A DNA stretch of 13,018 bases from Armatimonadota bacterium (lineage in GTDB: Bacteria; Armatimonadota; JAAZEB01). Shown piece by piece: positions 7,775 to 13,018 of the stretch; within the stretch, counting starts at the first letter, position 1, and each line of letters starts with the position of its first letter. The notes below the pieces were generated by a model. The model was not told where the DNA came from. It saw nothing but the letters and a program-made list of their open reading frames with translations, and ran no database searches. Both the position numbers and the translations under genes were made by a program. The stretch is from NCBI GenBank assembly GCA_012841485.1, contig DUUU01000246.1, forward strand, positions 1 through 13,018, given 5' to 3'.

Positions 7775-8491
7775 TCAATCCTTATCCCCCACATAGTCAC
7801 CGAGTAGCTTCCGCAGCTGGCGGCGGCCGCGAAACACGTGCGATTTCACCGTTCCCACCGGGCACTTCAGGATCTCGGCCACCTCCCGCTGGGGAACCCC
7901 CTCGATGTCGTGGAGGACGATGGCGAGGCGCAGCTTCTCGGGTAGCATCGCCACGGCGGCCTGAACCACGGCGCACAGCTCCTCGCGCTCTGCCATTCCC
8001 GCGGGATCGGCATGGGGGTGATGGGAAGCCGGCTCGGACCCAGCGTCCTGGAGCAGTTCCTCTTCAAGAGAGATGGAGGGGCGCACCGCGCGTCGGCGCA
8101 GGAAATCCTTGCAGTTGTTGACGGCGATCCGATAGAGCCACGTGTAGAAACTCGAACCGCCGCGGAAGCGCGGCAACCCCTGGAACGCCTTGACGAACGT
8201 CTCCTGCACCAGATCGAGGGCATCATCCGGCTCGCGAACGAAAGCGCGCGTGATGGAGTGGACGCGGTCTTGATAGCGCGTCACCAGAAGCGCGAAGGCA
8301 TCGCGATCCCCCGCGCGCGCGCGTGCGACGAGCACGTCATCCGTGAGCGCGTCGGCAACACCGCCTCGCGCATCGGACTCATCCACCGCCGCTGGGGCAC
8401 GCGGGTGAATCACGCCAGCACCTCCCCGCCTCAGATTGAGGAGCCCGGTCCCGCCTGCTGAAATGGCCGCCGAAACATCCTGGCGCATCAT
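7775..8491 (-). CDS. ECF (extracytoplasmic function) RNA polymerase sigma factor, RpoE-like
   Basis: A group 4 sigma factor of up to 238 residues. Region 2 (about 62-134) includes AFALLVTRYQDRVHSI, the DALDLVQETFVKAF core-binding/-10 recognition stretch and FYTWLYRIAVNNCKDFLRRR. After a His/Pro-rich linker (about 135-168), region 4 (about 172-230) includes LPEKLRLAIVLHDIEGVPQREVAEIL and the helix-turn-helix CPVGTVKSHVFRGRRQLRKLL. It should direct polymerase to envelope-stress promoters, including its own. With the ATG at 8491 (GGGAG 7 bases upstream) there is an unusual tail of about 50 residues before region 2. A GTG at 8413 has an even better GGGGAGG 7 bases upstream and would give a normal 212-residue protein. 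The anti-sigma gene follows after 4 bases. Confidence 0.93.
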   Translation of the reverse strand: MMRQDVSAAISAGGTGLLNLRRGGAGVIHPRAPAAVDESDARGGVADALTDDVLVARARAGDRDAFALLVTRYQDRVHSITRAFVREPDDALDLVQETFVKAFQGLPRFRGGSSFYTWLYRIAVNNCKDFLRRRAVRPSISLEEELLQDAGSEPASHHPHADPAGMAEREELCAVVQAAVAMLPEKLRLAIVLHDIEGVPQREVAEILKCPVGTVKSHVFRGRRQLRKLLGDYVGDKD

Positions 8492-8568
8492 GCATGTACT
8501 CCCGATTCTCTGCCGTGGAGCATTCCCCTGCGGCGCTGCTCTCCCCGTGGTGAGCTCCTGTATATAGG

Positions 8569-8591
8569 GACGAGTCTGGCGCGTGAAGGTT
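8569..8591 (-). promoter_or_regulatory. Candidate ECF-type (autoregulatory) promoter of the sigma operon
   Basis: Minus strand: CAACCTT with AAC at plus 8589-8591, a 16-base spacer, then CGTC (plus 8569-8572), followed by CTATATA. AAC near -35 and CGTC near -10 at 16-17 bases is the common pattern of ECF promoters. Expected transcription start is about 70 bases above the ATG at 8491. The TATATA just after could instead be a housekeeping -10 box. Confidence 0.45.
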
Positions 8592-8645
8592 GCGCGCTCG
8601 CGCGGGCGGATATCTGCGCGCGATGCGGATGAAGCCCTTGTTTCA

Positions 8646-8661
8646 TCCCGGGCGCCCGGGA
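8646..8661. repeat. 16-bp perfect palindrome (operator candidate)
   Basis: TCCCGGGCGCCCGGGA reads the same on both strands with no spacer. It lies 55 bases upstream of the ECF promoter candidate and 220 bases before the dehydrogenase ATG. It could be a dimeric-regulator site; in GC-rich DNA a chance origin cannot be excluded. Confidence 0.4.
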
Positions 8662-8763
8662 GGAGTTTGCCCGGTCGTCCCGAATGGATTGGTTAAGAAC
8701 CCGAGGGGGCCCGGCATGGCCCCAGTTGTCACCAGGCCGCGGGTCGCGGTGGGGTGAGGAAGT

Positions 8764-8785
8764 GCCAGGGGAATCCGCTCCTGGC
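8764..8785. repeat. Inverted repeat upstream of the dehydrogenase
   Basis: GCCAGGGG (8764-8771) and CTCCTGGC (8778-8785) pair over 8 bp with one G-T, around a 6-base loop. No T-run follows, so it is a weak terminator; it may be an operator or leader hairpin, roughly 95 bases above the ATG at 8881. Confidence 0.3.
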
Positions 8786-8880
8786 GCGGCCGGGGATGCG
8801 ATTACTGCGGTCTCGTTTCCCCACTCCTCACGCCTCATCCCGCGCCGGGGTATTTCATAGCACACGTTGGGAGGACTTGC

Positions 8881-9879
8881 ATGGCCGGTAACTTCAAAGT
8901 ATGGGTCACCCGGCAAATTCCTCAGCAGGGCATCGATATGCTCCGCGAGGTGGCCGACGTTGAGGTGTGGGAGGATGAGCTGCCCCCGCCGCGGGACCTG
9001 ATCCTTGACAAAATTGGCGCTCTCGATGGCATTTTGGCTCTGCTCACCGACAAGATGGATGCCGAGGTGATGGACCGGGGCAAGAAGCTAAAGGTCATCG
9101 CCAACTACGCCGTCGGATTCGACAATGTGGACGTCGCGGCGGCCACCGAGCGCGGCATTTTAGTCACCAACACGCCCGGTGTGCTGACCGAGACGACCGC
9201 GGACCTGGCATTCACGCTCCTGATGGCCACCGCGCGCAACATCGTCGTGAGCGACAAGTTCACCCGCGACGGCAAGTGGAAGACCTGGGGCCCCACGCTC
9301 CTGCTGGGTCAGGATATCCACCACGCGAAGCTGGGCCTGATCGGTCTCGGCCGCATCGGCCGTGAGATGGCCAAGCGAGCCCGCGGCTTCGACATGGAAG
9401 TCACCTACTACGACGTCGTCCGCAACGAGCAGGCGGAGCGCGAACTCGGCCTGAAGTATGCCGATGTCGATACGATCCTCAAGGAGTCGGACTTCGTCTC
9501 GCTGCACACGCCGCTGACGCCTGAGACGCGGCACCTCATCGGCGCCCGCGAGCTCGCCTTGATGAAGCCCACCGCGATCCTGATCAACACCTCGCGCGGC
9601 CCCGTGGTTGACCAGAAGGCGCTCTATGAGGCCCTCCGCGATAAGGTGATCTACGCGGCCGGCCTCGATGTCTTCGATGTGGAGCCGATTGCGAAGGACG
9701 ACCCGCTGCTCACGCTCGACAACGTGACGGTGGTGCCACACATCGCCAGCGCCAGCTTCGCCACGCGCACTCGCATGGCCACGTTGGCCGCCGAGAACCT
9801 GATCGCCGGGCTGAAGGGGACGACGCCGCCCGCGCCGGTCAACCCGGAGGTGCTCAACTCGCCGCAGCGCCGCAAGTAA
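8881..9879 (+). CDS. D-2-hydroxyacid dehydrogenase, glyoxylate/hydroxypyruvate reductase type
   Basis: A 332-residue cytoplasmic NAD(P)-dependent oxidoreductase. The catalytic domain (1-101 plus the C-terminal helix) flanks a Rossmann domain with GLGRIG (155-160). The catalytic set is Arg239 (in INTSRGPVVD), Glu268 (in LDVFDVEP) and His287 (in VPHIAS). Substrate-loop NYAVGFDNVDV (75-85) and DGKWKTWGP (130-138) match glyoxylate reductases of the GyaR type better than phosphoglycerate dehydrogenase (SerA), which would carry extra regulatory domains. Asp178 at the end of the second Rossmann strand (VTYYD) favours NADH over NADPH. The likely reaction is glyoxylate to glycolate or hydroxypyruvate to D-glycerate. 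GGGAGGA ends about 5 bases before the ATG. The gene stands alone, divergent from the sigma operon and convergent with a small gene. Confidence 0.9.
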   Translation: MAGNFKVWVTRQIPQQGIDMLREVADVEVWEDELPPPRDLILDKIGALDGILALLTDKMDAEVMDRGKKLKVIANYAVGFDNVDVAAATERGILVTNTPGVLTETTADLAFTLLMATARNIVVSDKFTRDGKWKTWGPTLLLGQDIHHAKLGLIGLGRIGREMAKRARGFDMEVTYYDVVRNEQAERELGLKYADVDTILKESDFVSLHTPLTPETRHLIGARELALMKPTAILINTSRGPVVDQKALYEALRDKVIYAAGLDVFDVEPIAKDDPLLTLDNVTVVPHIASASFATRTRMATLAAENLIAGLKGTTPPAPVNPEVLNSPQRRK

Positions 9880-9909
9880 GCCGGTGAGTACCGACAGCCG
9901 CAGATAGAC

Positions 9910-9962
9910 GCAGGTGAACGGGAATGAGAGGGAGCCATCCCTAACCACTCCCGTTCATCTGC
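9910..9962. terminator. Large two-tier stem-loop between convergent genes, probable bidirectional terminator
   Basis: The outer arms 9910-9923 and 9949-9962 pair over 14 bp with a single G-T (GCAGGTGAACGGGA with TCCCGTTCATCTGC). Inside, AGGGA (9929-9933) and TCCCT (9938-9942) form a second 5-bp stem with a GCCA loop. It sits 30 bases after the dehydrogenase stop and 30 bases before the end of the convergent small gene, where a shared terminator is expected. There is no T-run on either side, so it is not a classical intrinsic terminator. The left arm and the preceding CAGCCGCAGATAGACGCAG look like a dispersed intergenic repeat. Confidence 0.5.
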
Positions 9963-9992
9963 CCCCCTATTGATGCCAGCCAGCGAGACCGG

Positions 9993-10205
9993 CTACATCT
10001 TCTTGTAGGCCACCACGATTCGCCCTGGCATCTCCTTCTCAACTTCCTGCAGCCGCCGCACTCTCTCCTCATCAAGAAGCGCCGGCACCAGGGGCTGCTC
10101 ATAGGCGATGAGATAGACATCGCCCATCTCCTCCTCCACCTCGCGCAGTCGGAGCTCTTCCTCGGGAGTCAGCGTCGCGAGCTGCGCCATCTGCTCATCA
10201 GTCAT
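9993..10205 (-). CDS. Small acidic protein with an internal duplication, unknown function
   Basis: A 70-residue protein I do not recognise. It is probably real: the ATG at 10205 has a near-perfect AGGAGGT with 7 bases of spacing, a promoter candidate lies upstream, and the sequence repeats itself. Residues 20-36 (LREVEEEMGDVYLIAYE) and 52-68 (LQEVEKEMPGRIVVAYK) align without gaps at 8 of 17 identities with a 32-residue period. Each unit predicts a charged helix followed by a short beta strand ending in A-Y, so the protein may fold as a compact alpha-beta-alpha-beta unit or dimerise. No signal peptide, membrane helix, cysteine or metal motif is seen. The open frame continues far upstream of the ATG, but that part has no coding character. 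It is divergent from another small gene and convergent with the dehydrogenase. Confidence 0.75.
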   Translation of the reverse strand: MTDEQMAQLATLTPEEELRLREVEEEMGDVYLIAYEQPLVPALLDEERVRRLQEVEKEMPGRIVVAYKKM

Positions 10206-10251
10206 CACCCTACCTCCTGGAGACGCCGCCGTTCGATCGGCCCTCTCTCCT

Positions 10252-10279
10252 ATTATGCACCACACAAGCCGGTGGTAAA
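10252..10279 (-). promoter_or_regulatory. Sigma-70-type promoter candidate for the 70-residue protein
   Basis: Minus strand: TTTACC (plus 10274-10279, 4 of 6), 16-base spacer, CATAAT (plus 10252-10257, 5 of 6). Start expected near 10245, about 40 bases above the ATG at 10205. An inverted repeat covers the -35 box. Confidence 0.5.
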
Positions 10280-10289
10280 CCTGCTTGTG
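10263..10289. repeat. Inverted repeat overlapping the small-gene promoter (operator candidate)
   Basis: CACAAGC (10263-10269) and GCTTGTG (10283-10289) are perfect 7-bp inverted copies with a 13-base centre. The -35 hexamer TTTACC of the minus-strand promoter lies in the centre and the upstream half-site follows it, a placement typical of a repressor operator. It could also form an RNA hairpin in a plus-strand transcript. Confidence 0.4.
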
Positions 10290-10295
10290 CCCCCC

Positions 10296-10333
10296 GACTC
10301 CGTGTAGCAACCCGCCGTAACAGGGTAGGAGTC
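10296..10333. repeat. Second inverted repeat in the small-gene divergent region
   Basis: GACTCC (10296-10301) and GGAGTC (10328-10333) flank an inner ACCC/GGGT pair. It lies only a few bases from the previous repeat and 36 bases above the plus-strand small gene. Short arms and a long centre make it tentative. Confidence 0.25.
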
Positions 10334-10368
10334 TTACCAGGCAAGAATGCGCGATGAGGAGGTCTCGC

Positions 10369-10575
10369 ATGCGTGTGACGATGGCACGGGGCACGCGAGC
10401 GTTCCGGCTCCCGGCAGAGCCGAAGTCTCGCTTTCTGGAGGACGAGGAGGGGGAGCTGTGGGTGGTGCAGCAGGTCACCAAAGTGAACGGCGAGTATGAA
10501 GTGCTCTGCCGCCACGCCACTCGCATCGAACAGCGCCTCTACGAGCGGGAGCAGCAGGCCGCGTCTGGTGCCTAG
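10369..10575 (+). CDS. Small hypothetical protein (68 residues)
   Basis: I do not recognise this protein. The ATG at 10369 is chosen over the in-frame ATG at 10354 because GAGGAGG ends 6 bases before it. The sequence has a basic N-terminus (MRVTMARGTRAFRLP), an acidic turn (FLEDEEGEL, 22-30), a probable beta hairpin (WVVQQVTKVNGEYEVLCRH, 31-49) and a charged helix (ATRIEQRLYEREQQAA, 50-65). This suggests a soluble cytoplasmic mini-domain; the single Cys47 is not in a motif. Composition is normal for a GC-rich gene and the opposite strand offers nothing better. It is divergent from the 70-residue gene over 163 bases carrying two inverted repeats. About 75 featureless bases separate it from the convergent glycosidase-like gene. 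Confidence 0.65.
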   Translation: MRVTMARGTRAFRLPAEPKSRFLEDEEGELWVVQQVTKVNGEYEVLCRHATRIEQRLYEREQQAASGA

Positions 10576-10650
10576 CCGGCCCCGGGATCGCGCTCGCGGT
10601 TGGTCCGATACCACACCGTTGCCGAACTCGCCTGCCCTTGCCGGCGTCCC

Positions 10651-12030
10651 CTACCCTGCTTCGTGCCGGCGAAGGATGAGCAGGGAGCGCGCCGGCACCT
10701 GGAAGAGCGTGCCGGGTTGTCCAGGCATATTCTCAGGGAGGTAGGTGTCGCGCGTGGGCACCTCGACCGTGGATCGCCCGTAGTTGGCGAGGACGAGCCA
10801 TAGCTCCTTGTTGGCGAAGAGTGACGCGACCACCCCTTTCGGCAAAGCAGCCCGGAAGAGGTCGCTCTCGGCGATCTCCAGGTAGGCCCATGTGCCCGCG
10901 GTGACCATCGGCCGATACAGCCTCAGCCAATGGAAGAAGCGTTCCTTCGCGTCCGGTCGGCCCGGCACGGAGTCCCACCAACCATAGGAGCGCGGGCCCT
11001 CGGGATGCTCCTGAGCATACCGGTAGATGGCGCGCATGTGCCGTGTCCAGAAGTCCGTCGCCTCATCCTGATACTCAAGCCCGGGCTGCATCATCCGCTC
11101 GCCGGTGACGGGCTGGCCACCAATGAGAAGCGGGAACTGCAGATAGGGGATCGTATGCAGGTAGAGCTCGTCTTCTCCTGCCGGCTGGGCGCGCGAGAGA
11201 TCGAAGCCCGGGATGACGTACGGCCCATGGTGCTTCACCACTTCCCGTTGGGCATCCAGGTCCTGGACCCCCTCGCCCACCCAAAGATAGTCGTAGGTCC
11301 GAAGCTCGGTGCGGGGAGCACCGGTGCCGCTGAAATGAACCTTCAAGATCCCACCACGCCGCTTCACCTCGGCATAGACGAGCGCGAGGAGGTCGGCGAT
11401 GGCGGCATCGTGATCGGGGCGCTCCTCGAAGGCAAGCACCTCGTCCGAGGTGGGAGGCTGGTTCCAGGCCGCGCGGTTGTAGCCACAATCGTTGTAGATG
11501 CCATCGGCGCCCCACTCATCCATCAGGCTAAGCAGGCGCGGGAGGAGGTAAGCCCGCCACGAGGGGCTGACAGGCGAGCAGCGCGCATACTGGTACCATG
11601 CTTCCGCGAGCACGTTGCCGGCGCGGGCCCACTCCGGGCGAAAATCGGGATCGCGCATCTCGAAGAAGCCGGTGGAAGCATAGAGGAGGACCTTCAGTCC
11701 GCGCGAGTGCGCCATCTCGAGGAAACGTCGGAGGCCCGAAGGGTTCACCGGGGTAAACTTGTCGCCGCCAAAGAGGCGCTGGGCATCGTTCCACTCCTCG
11801 TGAACCTGGATCAGCTCCACGCCGGCGTCGCGGTACTCGTCCAGCAGGCGCTCATCCGCCTCGGACGGCTCGTAGGGGCGCGCGCAGGGGTACTCCCCCA
11901 GGTTGTACGTGACTTGCCCGGGGAGGTAGTCGCGAACGAGGTGGCGGCGAAGTGCCCGGCGCACGCTCCTCTCCGCGAGGCCGATGTTCTGCAGGCGACG
12001 GCGGTGCGCCTCCGCGCTCCAGTGGATCAT
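10651..12030 (-). CDS. Glycoside hydrolase-like TIM-barrel protein, family not recognised
   Basis: A 459-residue protein with the look of a retaining glycosidase: an N-terminal strand/helix lead, a TIM barrel with alternating strand and helix (ELIQVHEEWNDAQ at 72-84, GLKVLLYASTGFFE at 111-124, GADGIYNDCGYNRAAWN at 174-190, GILKVHFSGTG at 227-237, YDYLWVGEGVQD at 246-257, PYVIPGFD at 270-277), and a C-terminal beta domain (about 395-456, KELWLVLANYGRSTVEVP, ending FQVPARSLLILRR). Asp176, Asp181 and Glu253 lie at strand ends where such enzymes keep nucleophile and acid/base. I cannot place it in a numbered GH family. No signal peptide is visible, so it is probably cytoplasmic. The ATG at 12030 follows GGAGG by 9 bases. 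It lies 89 bases downstream of the ceramidase-like gene on the same strand, probably one operon. Confidence 0.7.
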   Translation of the reverse strand: MIHWSAEAHRRRLQNIGLAERSVRRALRRHLVRDYLPGQVTYNLGEYPCARPYEPSEADERLLDEYRDAGVELIQVHEEWNDAQRLFGGDKFTPVNPSGLRRFLEMAHSRGLKVLLYASTGFFEMRDPDFRPEWARAGNVLAEAWYQYARCSPVSPSWRAYLLPRLLSLMDEWGADGIYNDCGYNRAAWNQPPTSDEVLAFEERPDHDAAIADLLALVYAEVKRRGGILKVHFSGTGAPRTELRTYDYLWVGEGVQDLDAQREVVKHHGPYVIPGFDLSRAQPAGEDELYLHTIPYLQFPLLIGGQPVTGERMMQPGLEYQDEATDFWTRHMRAIYRYAQEHPEGPRSYGWWDSVPGRPDAKERFFHWLRLYRPMVTAGTWAYLEIAESDLFRAALPKGVVASLFANKELWLVLANYGRSTVEVPTRDTYLPENMPGQPGTLFQVPARSLLILRRHEAG

Positions 12031-12064
12031 TCCGGTGTTCCTCCAGATACTCGATCTGATAGCA

Positions 12065-12100
12065 GGCCCTGGTGGTGAGAAGTGCCGCGAAGCCAGGGCC
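12065..12100 (-). repeat. Inverted repeat in the gap between ceramidase-like and glycosidase-like genes
   Basis: GGCCCTGG (12065-12072) and CCAGGGCC (12093-12100) are perfect 8-bp arms around a 20-base loop. No T-run follows on the minus strand, so full termination is unlikely. It may stabilise mRNA ends or lower expression of the downstream gene within the operon. Confidence 0.35.
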
Positions 12101-12119
12101 GACGAGTGGCCTCGCGCGG

Positions 12120-13018
12120 CTACGCGGCGAGCTCTTCGAGCATCGCGACCGCCTGGTCAACCATCGCCTCTCCGGTGCCCGGCTCGGAGCGGCTGTGCCA
12201 GCCCGCCCAGAGCTGGTAGCCACCCAGTTCGTAGGCTTTGCGGTCGCCGATGTAGCCGATGGTGCCGTTGGCCAACCCGATGACGTAGGTATGCCGGAAG
12301 AGAGACCGACGCCGGATCGCCAGCCCCAGATGGGCAAACAGCTCTCCCGGGATCCCAACGAGAGCGATTTCGCCCAGACGGATGGCGTGAAGCCAGGTCT
12401 GGCGCTCCTCGCCTTGCACGGGTGCCATCTCCCGACGCATCTCGGCAAAGGCTCGGCAATGGCTCGCTGCCTCACGCGGAGTGTACTTCTCGGCCCAGCG
12501 CTGCACCGTGGCGGCCTCTTTGGCCTCATCAAAGGTGCGGAGGCGATAGGTGAAGGGCCGGCGCAGCGCCTGAATGGCATCCACGTCCATGGCCACCGCG
12601 CGGTCCAGGCCCTCTTTCACGGCTTCCACAATGCGGTAAACCCGCTCGGCGGTGGTCAGGGCATAGGGAAGCGGCGTAGCGCCAAACCCGCCCGTATAGT
12701 GCGTCGAGCCGAAAGCCCCCGGCAGGAAAAGCGTCACGCCTTGGTGCTGGCGCTCCAGCTCCTGAGCGGCCAGGCCGTAGGTTCCCGGGGAGTAGGTTTC
12801 GCGCGATAGCGTGCCGATGTTATGCACCGAATGGCTGAACAGCACGGCGCGTGTCTCGCCCGAGGGGGCAACCGCGGCGAGCACAGGGAGATCCGGGTCG
12901 TACGGTCCGGTGGGGCGGAGCACATCTTCCCAGGAGTACGCGTACCAGGCGATCGTTCCGTCCTTCAGGAGATAACGGCTGTTCATGCCGACGGTCGCCT
13001 CCTGGCTTTCTGCGAAGA
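12120..13018 (-). CDS. Neutral/alkaline non-lysosomal ceramidase-like protein (5' end outside the window)
   Basis: The C-terminal 298 residues of a larger protein. The frame stays open through the window edge, and the residues before the internal ATG at 12986 (FAESQEATVG) continue the family pattern, so that ATG is not the start. Numbered from the ATG, YLLKDGTIAW (5-14), GPYDPDLPVLAAV (27-39) and VLFSHSVHNIG (48-58) match the N-terminal-domain strands where this family has a metal-binding histidine. The C-terminal part GEIALVGIPGELFAHLGLAI (205-224) with Glu215, and YVIGLANGTIGYIGDRKAYELGG (234-256) with several Tyr, match the zinc-site end of neutral ceramidases. The usual G-D-x-N-P stretch is replaced by PGAFGSTHY (89-97). 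True ceramidases cut ceramide into sphingosine and fatty acid; most bacterial relatives have no proven substrate. Export cannot be judged without the N-terminus. It precedes the glycosidase-like gene by 89 bases. Confidence 0.75.
   Translation of the reverse strand, partial: FAESQEATVGMNSRYLLKDGTIAWYAYSWEDVLRPTGPYDPDLPVLAAVAPSGETRAVLFSHSVHNIGTLSRETYSPGTYGLAAQELERQHQGVTLFLPGAFGSTHYTGGFGATPLPYALTTAERVYRIVEAVKEGLDRAVAMDVDAIQALRRPFTYRLRTFDEAKEAATVQRWAEKYTPREAASHCRAFAEMRREMAPVQGEERQTWLHAIRLGEIALVGIPGELFAHLGLAIRRRSLFRHTYVIGLANGTIGYIGDRKAYELGGYQLWAGWHSRSEPGTGEAMVDQAVAMLEELAA

Larger units (their letters stand above)
8492..8880. other. Divergent regulatory region between the sigma operon and the dehydrogenase
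   Basis: These 389 bases contain the sigma operon promoter candidate, a 16-bp perfect palindrome, a second inverted repeat, and the ribosome site GGGAGGA of the dehydrogenase. For the plus-strand gene I find only a weak AT-richer patch (TATTTCATAG, 8851-8860) without a -35 partner. An alternating GC run (about 8590-8632) is present. The minus-strand frame open through the region (8916-8488) has no ribosome site and an arbitrary composition, so I do not count it as a gene. Confidence 0.45.

Noticed and set aside
8308..8328. Alternating CG tract in the sigma gene (and a similar one near 610-622 in the pilin-like gene)
   Set aside because: It encodes Ala-Arg repeats (ARARA) using GC-rich codons, so codon use explains it without a structural role.
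8488..8916. Minus-strand frame of 142 codons upstream of the sigma gene
   Set aside because: No ribosome site, Pro/Arg/Ser-rich composition, and it overlaps the dehydrogenase start and the promoter region.
9160..9948. Minus-strand frame of 262 codons opposite the dehydrogenase
   Set aside because: Antisense to a complete, motif-rich dehydrogenase; Arg/Gly/His-rich with no start signals.
10206..10526. Upstream extension of the 70-residue protein to 177 residues
   Set aside because: The extension crosses the promoter candidate and the divergent gene; only the part from 10205 has a strong ribosome site and internal sequence repeat.
10930..12078. Plus-strand frame of 382 codons opposite the glycosidase-like gene
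   Set aside because: Antisense to a protein with barrel periodicity and a good start; its composition is that of a shadow frame.

Overview
The window comes from a GC-rich bacterial chromosome with a two-membrane cell plan. The best lineage guess is Armatimonadota or a close relative. The main clue is the first gene, a type IV pilin-like protein whose stem runs FTLIELLVV...[20 protein letters not shown] and which carries an H-X9-DG motif; this combination is greatly expanded in Armatimonadota and Planctomycetota. The lineage is inferred from protein style only. I see no rRNA, tRNA, CRISPR array, transposase or integrase.

Layout. Positions 94-4312 are all on the minus strand: the pilin-like protein, an MFS transporter with its own promoter (apparently leaderless), and ftsH (TTG start), which ends at a very strong intrinsic terminator. 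A 348-base divergent region carries a good ftsH promoter. It is followed on the plus strand by a PAP2-like membrane protein and a ribokinase-type sugar kinase, 10 bases apart. The kinase converges, with 13 bases between stop codons, on a compact minus-strand envelope-stress operon (6340-8491): ECF sigma factor, zinc-finger anti-sigma factor, and an exported RseB-like regulator. Upstream of the sigma gene lies a 389-base divergent region with an ECF-type promoter candidate and a 16-bp perfect palindrome. On its other side is a D-2-hydroxyacid dehydrogenase of the glyoxylate/hydroxypyruvate reductase type.

Beyond the dehydrogenase is a large two-tier stem-loop. Two very small divergent genes follow (70 and 68 codons) that I cannot assign. 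The 70-residue protein is an internal duplication, and an inverted repeat overlaps its promoter candidate. The right end holds a minus-strand pair: a neutral/alkaline ceramidase-like protein that runs off the window edge, then a TIM-barrel glycoside-hydrolase-like protein of no family I recognise.

How the genes relate. The sigma/anti-sigma/RseB set forms one signalling module that senses envelope state. FtsH is the general membrane-protein quality-control protease and has its own promoter. The kinase and dehydrogenase are ordinary central-metabolism enzymes on separate units. The ceramidase-like and glycosidase-like genes may act in one catabolic pathway, but their shared substrate is unknown. 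The most novel parts are the small divergent gene pair with its operator-like repeats, the duplicated 70-residue protein, and the unassigned TIM-barrel protein.
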